DNA from: Planctomycetota bacterium
Lineage (GTDB): Bacteria > Planctomycetota > UBA1135 > GCA-002686595
NCBI GenBank assembly: GCA_023150475.1
Contig: JAKLKU010000009.1
Span: 1-64,000, forward strand
Reading direction: 5' to 3'
DNA: 64,000 bases
The position numbers and the translations under genes are program-made. The notes beneath the pieces are model-generated. The model ran no database searches. It was not told where the DNA came from and saw nothing but the letters and a program-made list of their open reading frames with translations. Below, piece after piece: positions 45,624-54,800 of this stretch (positions are counted from its first letter, which is position 1; every line of letters starts with the position of its first letter).

Positions 45624-46958
45624 ATGAAGATTTCGCTCTCTGGCTCGATCCACTGGACTCTCGTTGGCTGCGCGAGCGCGTTGCTCGCCGGCGCGGCCGC
45701 CGCGCAGAACGCCACCCCCGCGACCGCTGCGCCGGCTTCACAAGACGCCGCGGCGCAAGACGCGAAGCCCGACACCGCCGCCCGCGTGCGTTACCTCGCG
45801 GCCGGCGCGAACGGCACGAAAGCTCGCAACTTGCCCGACTCCGGCGCGCAGGTCGTGCTCGACGTGCCGGCGGAGAGTGTGCTCGCCGTCTACGGCGAAC
45901 GCGCCGGCTGGTCGGAAGTCGAAGCGCCCGGCGGTTTCAAGGTGTGGGTGTTCGGTGAGTACCTGCGCGCGACTTCCGAGACCGGCGTGCTCGAAGTCAG
46001 CGCGTCCGGCGTCAATCAACGTCCGTCGCCGTCGTCGGGCGCCGACGCGTATCCGTTGAAGCCGGTGCTCGCGCGCGGCGCGCGCTTGACGTTCGTCTCG
46101 CGCAAGGACGAATCGAAGCCGCTCTCGGAGGATTGGGTCCAGGTCTACTCGGCGCCGGGCACGCGCGCCTGGGTGCCGACGAACGAACTCGTCTCGCTCG
46201 CGTCGGGCCAAGACGGCTCCGCGGCGTGGGCGAAGGCCGTCGTCGAAGCGAGCAAACGTCCGGCGATCGCGGTGCCGGGTGCGTCGCTCGCCGCGGCGAC
46301 GCCGAAGTCCGACAAGTCGCAGAAGTCCGATTCGACGGGCGACCAGCCGGCGAGCGGCGGAACCGCTGCCACGGGCTCCGCGCCCGAACGCGCTCGCGAG
46401 ATGATCCGCACCGCGGACAAGAAACTCGACGGCGAACGCGCGAAGCTGAAGAGCGGCGTCGCGCCCGACTTCGCCGGCGTGCGCAAGCTCTACGAAGAAG
46501 CCGTGCTGTACGCCGGCGACGACAAGGACCTCGGCGACACGCTGAAGAACCGCCTCGCGGAAGTCGACACGCTCGCCGACGCGGCGAAGCTGCGCCGCGA
46601 AATGGAAGCGAAGCTCGCCGAGACCGAAGCGGCGAAAGCCGCGCGCGACCGCAAGGTCAAGGAAGCGGCGGCGGTGCGCGACCCGTTCGCCGGACGCTTC
46701 GACGCGCGCGGCTGGGTGGAGAAAGTGACGTTCGCCGGCCAACCGACGAGCTACCGCCTGCGCTACGGCGGCGAAGTGGTCGCCGAGATCGTCTGCAACT
46801 CGGGCCGCTACGACCTCGACGTGTTCCTGAACTTCGACGTCGGCGTGAACGGCCTCGAGCTGCGCACCGAGCAGCCGGGCACGACGGGCATCGCGACGAC
46901 GCCGCGAGTGCTCGACGTGCGTCGCATCGAAGTGATCTCGGGTCGCGCGGCGCGCTGA
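45624..46958 (+). CDS. Exported protein with bacterial SH3-like domains
   Basis: This 444-aa protein has a signal peptide (MKISLSGSIHWTLVGCASAL... to AAAAQ, about residue 28). Two SH3b-like segments follow: residues about 50-115 (LPDSGAQVVLDVPAESVLAV ... VFGEYL) and about 120-190 (VNQRPSPSSGADAYPL ... WVPTNEL). A Ser/Lys-rich linker leads to a charged helical segment (about 310-350, LRREMEAKLAETEAAKAARD). A compact C-terminal beta domain ends in VRRIEVISG. Bacterial SH3 domains often bind peptidoglycan, so an envelope role is likely but unproven. AGGA precedes the ATG. Confidence 0.8.
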   Translation: MKISLSGSIHWTLVGCASALLAGAAAAQNATPATAAPASQDAAAQDAKPDTAARVRYLAAGANGTKARNLPDSGAQVVLDVPAESVLAVYGERAGWSEVEAPGGFKVWVFGEYLRATSETGVLEVSASGVNQRPSPSSGADAYPLKPVLARGARLTFVSRKDESKPLSEDWVQVYSAPGTRAWVPTNELVSLASGQDGSAAWAKAVVEASKRPAIAVPGASLAAATPKSDKSQKSDSTGDQPASGGTAATGSAPERAREMIRTADKKLDGERAKLKSGVAPDFAGVRKLYEEAVLYAGDDKDLGDTLKNRLAEVDTLADAAKLRREMEAKLAETEAAKAARDRKVKEAAAVRDPFAGRFDARGWVEKVTFAGQPTSYRLRYGGEVVAEIVCNSGRYDLDVFLNFDVGVNGLELRTEQPGTTGIATTPRVLDVRRIEVISGRAAR

Positions 46959-46970
46959 CCCCCGCGCGCG

Positions 46971-47129
46971 ATGGCGTTCTTCGCCGCGCTGCGCGATTTC
47001 TTCCGCCGGCTCCTCGCCTTGGGGCCGGCGGCGCCGCTTTGCGACAGTTGCAAGTGGGACTACGGCAACGTGTGCAAGCGGCCGGAGCGGCCGAACGCGC
47101 GCCGCTGTCCGGACTACACGCGGCGTTGA
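46971..47129 (+). CDS. 52-aa four-cysteine protein
   Basis: This short frame starts 12 bases after the SH3-protein stop and encodes MAFFAALRDFFRRLL followed by a cysteine-rich half. The four Cys are arranged CDSC, then VCKRPERPNARRCPDY (spacing Cx2C, x7, x10), as in small zinc- or Fe-S-binding folds. A non-random hydrophobic/basic N-terminal helix, the regular cysteines and the tight spacing to the previous gene support a real gene, probably cotranscribed. I do not know its function. No Shine-Dalgarno site is strong. Confidence 0.7.
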   Translation: MAFFAALRDFFRRLLALGPAAPLCDSCKWDYGNVCKRPERPNARRCPDYTRR

Positions 47130-47230
47130 CGTGGGGCGGCGCGTGAGTCGCGCGCGCGACGAGCTCGTTCGTCCACGACTCGCGGGCGTGCGCCCCGTGG
47201 GCGCAGGGCGCACTGGGCGTACCGGGTGAA

Positions 47231-47324
47231 CTGGTCGCACCGGTCGCACCGGTCGCAACGGCTGCAACGGCTGCACCGGCTGCAACGGCTGCACCGGCTC
47301 CACCGGCTCCACCGGCTCCACCGG
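47231..47324 (+). repeat. Ten-copy 9-bp tandem repeat
   Basis: Ten consecutive 9-base units (CCGGTCGCA, ACGGCTGCA, CCGGCTGCA, CCGGCTCCA variants) occupy most of the 208-base gap between the four-Cys gene and the convergent tgt stop at 47338. The gap holds no gene. Three identical CCGGCTCCA units at the right end look like the most recent expansion. Confidence 0.92.
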
Positions 47325-47337
47325 GGCGACGCGAGGC

Positions 47338-48495
47338 TCAACTCTCCGCCGGCAACACGCGCGCCATCTCGGTCTCGACGCGTGCCGCGAGCCGCGCATA
47401 GCCGCCGCGTTCGAGCGCGGCGCGCAGCTCGTCGAAGAGCGTGTGGAAGAAGCGCAGGTTGTGCAGCGTGAGCAAGATCGCGCCGAGCATCTCGTCGGAC
47501 TTCGCGAAGTGTCGCAGCGCGCCGCGTGAGAAGCGCGCGCACGCCGGACAGTCGCACGCGGGATCGAGCGGCCGCGGATCACGCGCGAAGCGCGCATTCT
47601 CGATGTTGACGAGGCCTCGAGACGTGAACGCCTGTTTCGTGCGGCCGTGGCGCGTCGGTGTCACGCAGTCGAAGAGATCGACGCCCTCCGCGACCGCTTC
47701 GACGAAGTCGAGCGGCGTGCCGACGCCCATCAAGTAGCGAGGGCGATCCTCGGGAAGTTCGGGCGCCGCGGCGCGCACCGCGATGCGCATCGCATCGCGT
47801 GTCTCGCCGACCGACACGCCGCCGATCGCATACCCGACCAAGTCGTGCTTCGTCACGGCTTCGACCGAACGTTTGCGCAGGTCCTCGAACGCGCCTCCCT
47901 GGACGATGCCGAAGAGCGCTTGGCCGCTCGCTTCGCCGTCGAGCTCGCGATGGCGTCGCACGCAGCGCTCGAGCCACCGATGGGTGCGGTCGGTCGCATC
48001 TTCGACCTTCGCGCGATCGGTCGGATCGTCTGCGCAGTGGTCGAACGCCATCGCGACGTCGGCGCCGAGGGCGCGCTCGATCTCGATCACGCGCTCGGGA
48101 TCGAAGCGCAAGCGCGCACCGTCGATCACCGATTGGAACGTGACGCCGCCTTCGTCGAGCTTCATCAGGTCGGCGAGGCTGAAGACCTGATAGCCGCCGG
48201 AGTCGGTCAGGATCGGGCCGTCCCAACCCATGAAGCGGTGCAGCCCGCCGAGTTCGCGCACGGTCTCTTCGCCGGGCCGCAACGCGAGGTGGTAGGTATT
48301 GGCGAGGATCATCCGGCTGCCGAGCGCGAAGATCTCGGCGGGCTCGACGCCTTTCACCGTGCCGCGCGTGCCGACCGGCATGAACGCCGGTGTCGTCACC
48401 ACGCCGTGCGGCGTCTCGAACACGCCGACGCGTCCGCGGTTCTCCGTCGAACGCGCGAGCACGCGGAAGCCGAAACCGTCGCGGACGAAGCTCAT
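47338..48495 (-). CDS. tgt: Queuine tRNA-ribosyltransferase
   Basis: Tgt swaps guanine-34 for a queuine precursor in tRNAs with GUN anticodons. The 385-aa protein has the catalytic Asp98 in ILTDSGGYQVFSL, the second catalytic Asp in VDLFDCVTPTRHGR, and GVGTPLDFVEAVAEG. The zinc site is formed by CDCPAC and a later His. It is the last gene of ruvB-spoIID-tgt, its ATG overlapping the spoIID stop by four bases. The other queuosine genes are not in the window. Confidence 0.96.
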   Translation of the reverse strand: MSFVRDGFGFRVLARSTENRGRVGVFETPHGVVTTPAFMPVGTRGTVKGVEPAEIFALGSRMILANTYHLALRPGEETVRELGGLHRFMGWDGPILTDSGGYQVFSLADLMKLDEGGVTFQSVIDGARLRFDPERVIEIERALGADVAMAFDHCADDPTDRAKVEDATDRTHRWLERCVRRHRELDGEASGQALFGIVQGGAFEDLRKRSVEAVTKHDLVGYAIGGVSVGETRDAMRIAVRAAAPELPEDRPRYLMGVGTPLDFVEAVAEGVDLFDCVTPTRHGRTKQAFTSRGLVNIENARFARDPRPLDPACDCPACARFSRGALRHFAKSDEMLGAILLTLHNLRFFHTLFDELRAALERGGYARLAARVETEMARVLPAES

Positions 48496-49811
48496 CGCGC
48501 GAGCACGCCGACCTTCGCGCCGGGGAAGTAGTGGTCGAGGATCCGTTCGGCGCCGTACCCGCGTGCCGCGAGTCCGCGGGCGCCGCGTTGGCAGAGACCG
48601 ATGCCGTGGCCCTTGCCGCGGCCGGCGAGCACGGCGCGACCCGACGGTTCGAGTCGCACGGCGACCAGCCAATGGCTCGCGAGCCGGCTCTCGCCGATGC
48701 GCGCGCGGAACGCCGCGAACGTCAGCGTGCGCGTTTCGTCCGCGTTGCGCGCTTCGACTTCGAGCCAGCGGCCGCGACCATCGTCGCGAGTCGCGGCGAG
48801 CCCGGTGAGCGGTGGCGCGAGCTCGAAGGCTCGAGCGAGTTCCTCCGCGCCGAGTTCGACGCGCCAGCCGACGTCGTCGGTGCGCCGCGCGGCGGCTTGG
48901 AGAGGCCTCACGTAATCGTCGGAGCACGGATCGCACTCGACCGGTCGCAGGCAGTCGAAGTCCGCCTCGGGCGCGAAGAGCTTCGCGTCGGCGGTGCGGC
49001 CTCCGCACGCGGCGGAGAACCGCGCGTCGACGACACGCTCGCTTTCGAGCAGCACTTTGCCGCGCGTCGCCGCGAGCGCCGCCGCGAGCCGAGCCGCGAC
49101 TCGGCGAGCTTCCGCGCCGCGGCCGAGTTGCGGCGGACCTTCGAACACTTGGTCGCGCGTGTCGGCGAAGAGGTACGGAGTGGGGGAGCGTTGCGAGCGT
49201 TCGCGCAGCGCGCACACGGCGTAGCTGCGCGCCGCGATCGCTTGCGCTTCGATCTCGGCCGGCGACGCGGACCAGAGCGAGAGCTCTCCGGCGAGCACTC
49301 CTTCGACGTAACGTTCGAGATCGACCAACGCATCGATCTCGAGCCCGCCGCCGCGCGCGGCGCGGATCGCGAGCTCGCCGTGCACGCGCGCACCGAGCAC
49401 TTCGAGCGCCGTTTCGTCGGACGGCGCGCCGGTCGGCGCAGCGACGCGCACTTCGCGCTCGGGTTCGCGTTCGCCCAAGCGGACCCGTTCGCCCGTGCGC
49501 GCGACGCGCAACGTCGCGCCCGCTCGCCGCACTTCGAGCACGTCCGACCTCTCGCGTGCGACGAGGCGCACGCGCACCGGCTGCGCCGGCGACCACGTCG
49601 GAAAAGTCGGCGCAGGTTTCGCGCGCGACTCGGGCGCGTTCGCGCTGTCGTTCACGCGTGCGGGCGCGTGGCTCGATGCGTGGCTCGATGCGTGCGCCGC
49701 GCCGGGCGAAGCCGTGTGCGCCGGCGTGCGCGCTGGTGCCGCGCCGGGCGCGCCGGCGGAACTGCACGCCGCGAGCGCGAGCAGCGCGGCACGGATCGAA
49801 CTCGCGTTCAC
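48492..49811 (-). CDS. SpoIID/LytB-domain lipoprotein
   Basis: This 439-aa protein starts with GTG (49811) and has a short lipoprotein signal (AALLALAAC, lipobox LAAC). An Ala/Pro/His-rich linker follows that includes an in-frame duplication (HASSHASSHA). The SpoIID domain has ALVDLERYVEGVLAGEL, IEAQAIAARSYAVCAL, DTRDQVF, FSAACGGRTAD, and the ending GRGKGHGIGLCQRGARGLA. SpoIID in spore-formers is a lytic transglycosylase acting on denuded peptidoglycan. Here no sporulation genes are seen, so general wall remodelling is more likely. The gene overlaps ruvB (GTGA) and tgt (ATGA) by four bases each. Confidence 0.9.
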   Translation of the reverse strand: MNASSIRAALLALAACSSAGAPGAAPARTPAHTASPGAAHASSHASSHAPARVNDSANAPESRAKPAPTFPTWSPAQPVRVRLVARERSDVLEVRRAGATLRVARTGERVRLGEREPEREVRVAAPTGAPSDETALEVLGARVHGELAIRAARGGGLEIDALVDLERYVEGVLAGELSLWSASPAEIEAQAIAARSYAVCALRERSQRSPTPYLFADTRDQVFEGPPQLGRGAEARRVAARLAAALAATRGKVLLESERVVDARFSAACGGRTADAKLFAPEADFDCLRPVECDPCSDDYVRPLQAAARRTDDVGWRVELGAEELARAFELAPPLTGLAATRDDGRGRWLEVEARNADETRTLTFAAFRARIGESRLASHWLVAVRLEPSGRAVLAGRGKGHGIGLCQRGARGLAARGYGAERILDHYFPGAKVGVLAR

Positions 49812-50863
49812 GCGAAGAGATCGCCGCCCGAACGCACGACGTGTTTGGGGTCGAGCCCGAGCGCGCGCGCACCGAGCTCCGCGAGCGTCCGGCCGCGCGC
49901 GGTCTTCAGCACGAGTCCGGTGCGCAGGAGATGGGGCTCGAACACTTCCTCGATCGTGTCCTCGCTCTCGCCGACGGCCGCGGCGATCGTCTTCAGTCCG
50001 ACCGGCTCGCCGCGTGCGTCCGCGAGGCAGCGCAGGATGCGCCGATCCATCTCTTCGAGGCCGCGCGCGTCGACACCGAGCCGCGCGAGCGCCTCGAGGG
50101 CGAGCTCGACGTCGACCGACTTCTTCTTCGCGACGAGCGCGAGATCGCGCACGCGCCGCAAGAAGCGGTTTGCGACGCGCGGAGTGCCGCGGCTGCGTTC
50201 CGCGATCGCTCCGAGCGCGTCGGTGCTCGCCTTCACGGCGAGGATGCGCGCCGAGCGCGCGAGGATCTCGACCAGCTCCTCGGTCGGGTACGCGTCGAGA
50301 CGCTCGAGGTGTCCGAAACGTCCGCGGAACGGCGCGGAGAGCAGGCCCTCGCGCGTGGTCGCGCCGATCAACGTGAACGGCGCGAGCTCGAGCTTGAGCA
50401 CACGCGCGTTCGCGCCCTGTTCGAGGGTCAAGTCGACGGCGAAATCCTCCATCGCCGTGTAGAGATACTCCTCGACCGCGGCGGGCACGCGGTGGATCTC
50501 GTCGATGAACAGCACGTCGCCGCGCTTCAAGTGCGTGAGGATGCCGACGAGATCGCGCGCGCGCTCGAGCGCCGGCCCGGTCGTCGAGTGCAGCGTCGAG
50601 CCGAGCTCCGCCGCGACGATTTTCGCGAGGCTCGTCTTGCCGAGGCCCGGCGGGCCGGAGAAGAGCACGTGATCCGGCGGTTCGCGGCGGACTTTCGCGG
50701 CCGTGATCGCGACGCGCAGGTTCTCGACGACGCGCGCCTGACCGACGAACTCGGAGAACGTGCGCGGACGCAGCGAGTTCTCGAGCTCGCGTTCGGCGCC
50801 CGCGACCGCGCTTTCGGCGTCCGCGGCGGCCGCGCGCTGGAACACCGAGCGGATCTCCTCCAT
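49808..50863 (-). CDS. ruvB: Holliday junction branch migration ATPase RuvB
   Basis: RuvB drives branch migration of Holliday junctions as a hexameric AAA+ ring with RuvA. The 351-aa protein has LRPRTFSEFVGQ, Walker A in SGPPGLGKTSLA (about 69-80), Walker B in VLFIDEIHR (about 117-125), and FTLIGATTREGLLSAPFRGRFG carrying the sensor/arginine-finger region. A C-terminal winged helix ends the protein (EEVFEPHLLRTGLVLKTARGR). ruvA and ruvC are not adjacent. TAAGGT (50875-50870) lies six bases before the ATG, so the message is probably leaderless. Confidence 0.97.
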   Translation of the reverse strand: MEEIRSVFQRAAAADAESAVAGAERELENSLRPRTFSEFVGQARVVENLRVAITAAKVRREPPDHVLFSGPPGLGKTSLAKIVAAELGSTLHSTTGPALERARDLVGILTHLKRGDVLFIDEIHRVPAAVEEYLYTAMEDFAVDLTLEQGANARVLKLELAPFTLIGATTREGLLSAPFRGRFGHLERLDAYPTEELVEILARSARILAVKASTDALGAIAERSRGTPRVANRFLRRVRDLALVAKKKSVDVELALEALARLGVDARGLEEMDRRILRCLADARGEPVGLKTIAAAVGESEDTIEEVFEPHLLRTGLVLKTARGRTLAELGARALGLDPKHVVRSGGDLFA

Positions 50864-50869
50864 GCACGT

Positions 50870-50875
50870 ACCTTA
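50870..50875 (-). promoter_or_regulatory. -10 element of ruvB, leaderless arrangement
   Basis: TAAGGT on the minus strand is followed by ACGTGC and then the ruvB ATG. The -35 region at the expected distance is a poor match. The six-base spacing is identical to that at gatC, ubiE and mutL. Confidence 0.45.
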
Positions 50876-50989
50876 GCTCTCGGCACGTCTCTCGTCGCGA
50901 ACGCGACGGCGCGCGAGCTTCCGCGACGACGTGAACCGGCGGCTGCACGTCCGCCTCGGCGCCACGTCGATCGAGACTCGCGCCGGTCG

Positions 50990-51049
50990 TCGCGCTCGGG
51001 GTCGCGCGCGGGGTCGCGCCCGGCGTCGCGCGCGGCGTCGCGCTCGGGG
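50990..51049 (+). repeat. Five-copy 12-bp tandem repeat upstream of ruvB
   Basis: Five units of TCGCGCTCGGGG type (50990-51001 through 51038-51049) differ at one to three positions; the first and last are identical. They lie in the long gap between ruvB and the surface lipoprotein. Confidence 0.85.
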
Positions 51050-51503
51050 CCGGCCCGCGACTTCGAGCCTGCACGGTCGGGCTCGCTGCGTCGCGCTCAC
51101 GGCGTCGATCTCACACCGTCAGCCCCGCAGGGTCGTGCTCGCAGTGTCAGGCCGGACGCGCCGAGCCAGGCGGCGTTCGGCCGCGGCGACGACGCGGGGC
51201 TTCCTGCAAGGACCGACGTGACGCCGTTCGGTTGCGGCCCGCGCTCGATTTCCTGCGCAACGAAAGGTGGCAGTAGTGCCGGCGGATCCGAGCTCGACCG
51301 GCAACTCGCCCGCGTCGCGGGCCGCGACTCGGCCCGCGCGCTTCGTGTGCCCGCCGCCGACTCGCGCCGCGTGGGTGCGCCGACCCGGTGCGTCGACCCG
51401 GGGCGGAGCGAGCACCCGTACCGGTCCGCACGCTCGGTTCCGCACAGGCGGCGAGCGTTCGGTCGCGCGTCGACGCGCAATGCACGACGCGCGCACTCGG
51501 GTC

Positions 51504-51531
51504 TTGACGAGCGCGTAACCCCTTCTACCGT
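51504..51531 (+). promoter_or_regulatory. Promoter in the ruvB-lipoprotein gap
   Basis: TTGACG (51504-51509) and TACCGT (51526-51531) are 16 bases apart. The start near 51538 leaves either a 325-base leader for the surface lipoprotein or a separate small RNA/short ORF. Confidence 0.55.
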
Positions 51532-51863
51532 AACGCCTTGAACGTGGGCTCCCACACCACGGCGAGCGCGCCCTCGCGCAGGGCACGTGCGTTGTTCCGT
51601 GCGGACCTTCGGTTCCCTCGGACGCGGCGCCCTCCGCCCGAGCACCCCGCGCGACCCGCCCCAGCTTCGGACCTCCAGGCACGCCTGGCACCGAACCTGA
51701 GCGGTCCGCGCGCGAGGCGCGAGCGCTGCTCCGGGTCGTCGATGCGGACGGCCGCTCCCGGTAACTCTGCGCCGGCTCGAACTAGTTCGGGCTTTCGTGG
51801 GGGGGTGCCGTTAGACTCTCGCACCCTCATCACCTGCAAACACACGTCGAGGCGTCTCCTGCA

Positions 51864-54800
51864 ATGAACCAACGGCTGGCTCTGGCTCTGGCAGGCCTTT
51901 CCGCACTGATTTTCCCGAACTGCGGTGGCGGTTCGTCGTCTTCCTCCGGCGGAGGGAGCACGATGGACCTCGAGCAGATCTCCAACGGCTTCGGCCTGAT
52001 GGTGCCGCACCAGGCGTTCCGCGTGAAGAACGGCGTGATCACGCAGGAAGTCGTGCTCATCCGTTCGGAGAAGGACCTGCTCGCGAACGTCACGGCATCG
52101 AACCCGATCCTGCCGACCACCGAGTGGCCGACGACGGCGACGCTGCCGAACGGCGACGCGGGCAACCACTTCGTGTACGCCGAGTTCAACCGCGAGATCG
52201 ACGTCGGCTCGGTGATGACGCCGAGCGTCGCCGCGGGCGTGAACTCGCAGCTCACCGGCGCGATCTACGTGATCGAAATCGATCCGGCGTCGGGCGCGTC
52301 GGTGCCCGTCAAGGGTCGCGCGTTCGTCGGTGGCAAGACCTACGCGGGCACGCCGGTCAACGGCGAGTACGAACTGCAGACGTGGATCCAGAACCAAGGC
52401 GGCAAGCCGGTCGCGGTCGACGTCGATGGTGCGACGCCTGGCCTCGGCTTCCCCGGGACGGAGAGCGCGGTCGGCTTCACGGGTTCGAACGTGCTCTCGA
52501 GCCCGAAGACCTTCACGTTCGTCGTCGACAGCGACGGTGACCTGACCACGCACGAGACGTTCACGCCGAATCGCCAGATCCGAATCGTCGCCACGACGTC
52601 GGTGTTCGGCAAAGGCAGCGTGCCGCTGGTCCGCCAAGCGGTCGGTTCGACGACCGTCGGCGCGGACTCGCTGCCGATCGAAGTCGCGACCACGCCGCCG
52701 CCGGCCGCGGTGCCCGACACCGATCCGTCGTTCAACGACCAGGACGTCGACCCGCAGACGTCGATCACGGTGCGCTTCACCGAGCCGCTCCAGCCGTGGA
52801 CGTTCGGTCCGTTGCCGGTGACGAAACAAGTCCCGGTGTTCGGCTCGGCGGCGATCACGTTCGGCCCGTCGGCGTCGACCGTCAACGTGCCGTTCACGAT
52901 GACGCCGGTCAGCATCTACGACTTCACGTCGTGGAAGCTCAAGCCGGCGTTCTCGTTCCCCGGCTCCGGCCCGGATGCGTTCCAGTGCGGGACGTTCAAC
53001 CAAGTGTCGTTGAGCTTCAAGGCCGCGGCGTTCACCGACACGGCGTCGGTCGGCGGTGTGCTCGGCGCGGGCAACAAGAACCTGCTCGGCGCGAACACGC
53101 ACTTCTTCACGGGTGAGGGCCCCGGCCTCGTCAACGCTCCGGTGACGCCGGGCGCGATCATCGTCGCCCGCGCAGGCGCGCAACCCGGCCTCTCGGTCAT
53201 CGACTTGAACGGCTTCGGTCAGGGCTGCGGCAACCCGACGTTCATCGACTACTTCACGTTCGCGAAGGGCAACTCGAACTTCCCGAACAACCCGAACTTC
53301 CGCTTCCAATCGTCGGCGCTCAAACCGCCGCTGCTGCCTGGCGACTGCACGATCAACGGTGGTTCGGCGGGTCCGTACACGCTCGCGCTCGACAGTTCGC
53401 TGAACGACCTGCTCGTGCGCGCGCCGATCATCGAGTCGATCGGCGACATGGCGATCGGCTGGTCGCTCGACCTCGTGTTCAACAACGGCCTCGACGCTTC
53501 GGGTTGCCAGTCGTCGCTCGGCGGCAACCTGTGCTCGGTGCTCGGCAAGAAGCAGGTCGTCACGGCGTTCTCGACCAGCACGACGCTCGGTCCTCCGGGG
53601 CAAGGTCAGATCCCGGCGGCGTTCGTCGACGGTGGTCCGAACCCGATCTCGTGGGAACCGCACCCGAACCCTCCGCCGCTCGTCTTCCCGCCGCTCTGCG
53701 TGTCGCCGTACATCGGCGGACAAGAGCCGACGTCGATCGAGACGGTCGCGACCAACCTGCTCGTTCCGGGTGGCAACCCGATCGGTGATCCGCTGAACGG
53801 CGTTCCGCCGCAGTCGCCGCTCGCGAAGCTGCAGAACTCGTTCTTCGTCGGACCGGGTCTGCCGGGCAAGACGCAGATCGGCCAGTGCCCGACCTACCAG
53901 TTCCGCCAGCAGGTCGGTCAGTTCCTCTACATGGCCGACCGCGGCCGCCGCGAGATCGTGGTGTTCAACTCGAACCGCATGTCGGTCGTCGAGCGCATCT
54001 CGGTCCCGGATCCGACCGACCTGGCGATGAGCCCGAACCTCGACTTCCTCGCGGTCTCGAACCAGAACGCGGACTCCGTGACGTTCATCGACGTCAACCC
54101 GACGTCCTCGAACTTCCACCGCGTGGTGAAGACCGTCAAGGTCGGCCGCGCGCCGCGCGGCATCGCGTGGGATCCGGGCAACGAGGACGTGCTCTGCTGC
54201 AACGAACTCGACAGCACGGTGTCGATCATCTCCGCGTTCGACTTCAACGTCCGCAAGACGGTGCAGTCGAGCTTGAACCGTCCGTTCGACGTGGTGATCA
54301 CGCAGCGTCAGCAAGGCTTCGGCTTCCTGCGCAACGTGTACTTCGCGTGGATCCTCAACCGCTCCGGCACGCTCGCGCTCTTCGAATCGGGCCCGAACGG
54401 CGTCAACGGCTGGGGCTACGACGACGTCGTCGGCGTCACGCCCTTCACGTTCAACAACCCGAAGCGCCTCGCGGTCGACTTCGGCAACCTCGGCGGCTCG
54501 ATCTGGGTCGTCCACGAGAACCAACTGAACTCCGACGGCACGCAGTCCGGCCTGCAGGGCGGCGCAGTGACCAACGTCGTGATCGACAGCGCGATCTTCG
54601 GCACGCTGCCGCTCAACTTCACGTCGCTGTCGATCCCGCAGTTCCGCGACATGTCGTTCAAGGTCGGCCTTTCGGTCGGCCCGTCGCAGCTCACCGGCGT
54701 GCCGGTCGACATCGCGCTCGACGACTTGGCGAACCTCGGTGCGATGCAGAACTTCTTCCCGCAACAGGCGGCCGGCTTCCCGGTGCTCCTGAACGGCAAG

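Larger units (their letters stand above)
50864..51863 (+). other. One-kilobase gap between ruvB and the surface lipoprotein gene
   Basis: No recognised protein is encoded on either strand. The gap contains the ruvB -10, the five-copy 12-base repeat, a good plus-strand promoter at 51504-51531, a small hairpin (GTGGG/CCCAC) just after it, and a -10-like TAGACT at 51813-51818. A 109-codon frame begins with TTG at 51538, six bases after the promoter, and ends in ATGA overlap with the next gene. Its translation looks compositional rather than protein-like. Confidence 0.5.

Noticed and set aside
47231-47324. CRISPR-like direct repeats
   Set aside because: The units are 9 bases and contiguous with no spacers. 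No cas gene is present in the window.
51119-51691. Overlapping frames on both strands in the ruvB-lipoprotein gap
   Set aside because: Arginine/alanine-rich in every frame with no consistent coding signal. I treat the gap as non-coding apart from the possible TTG frame.
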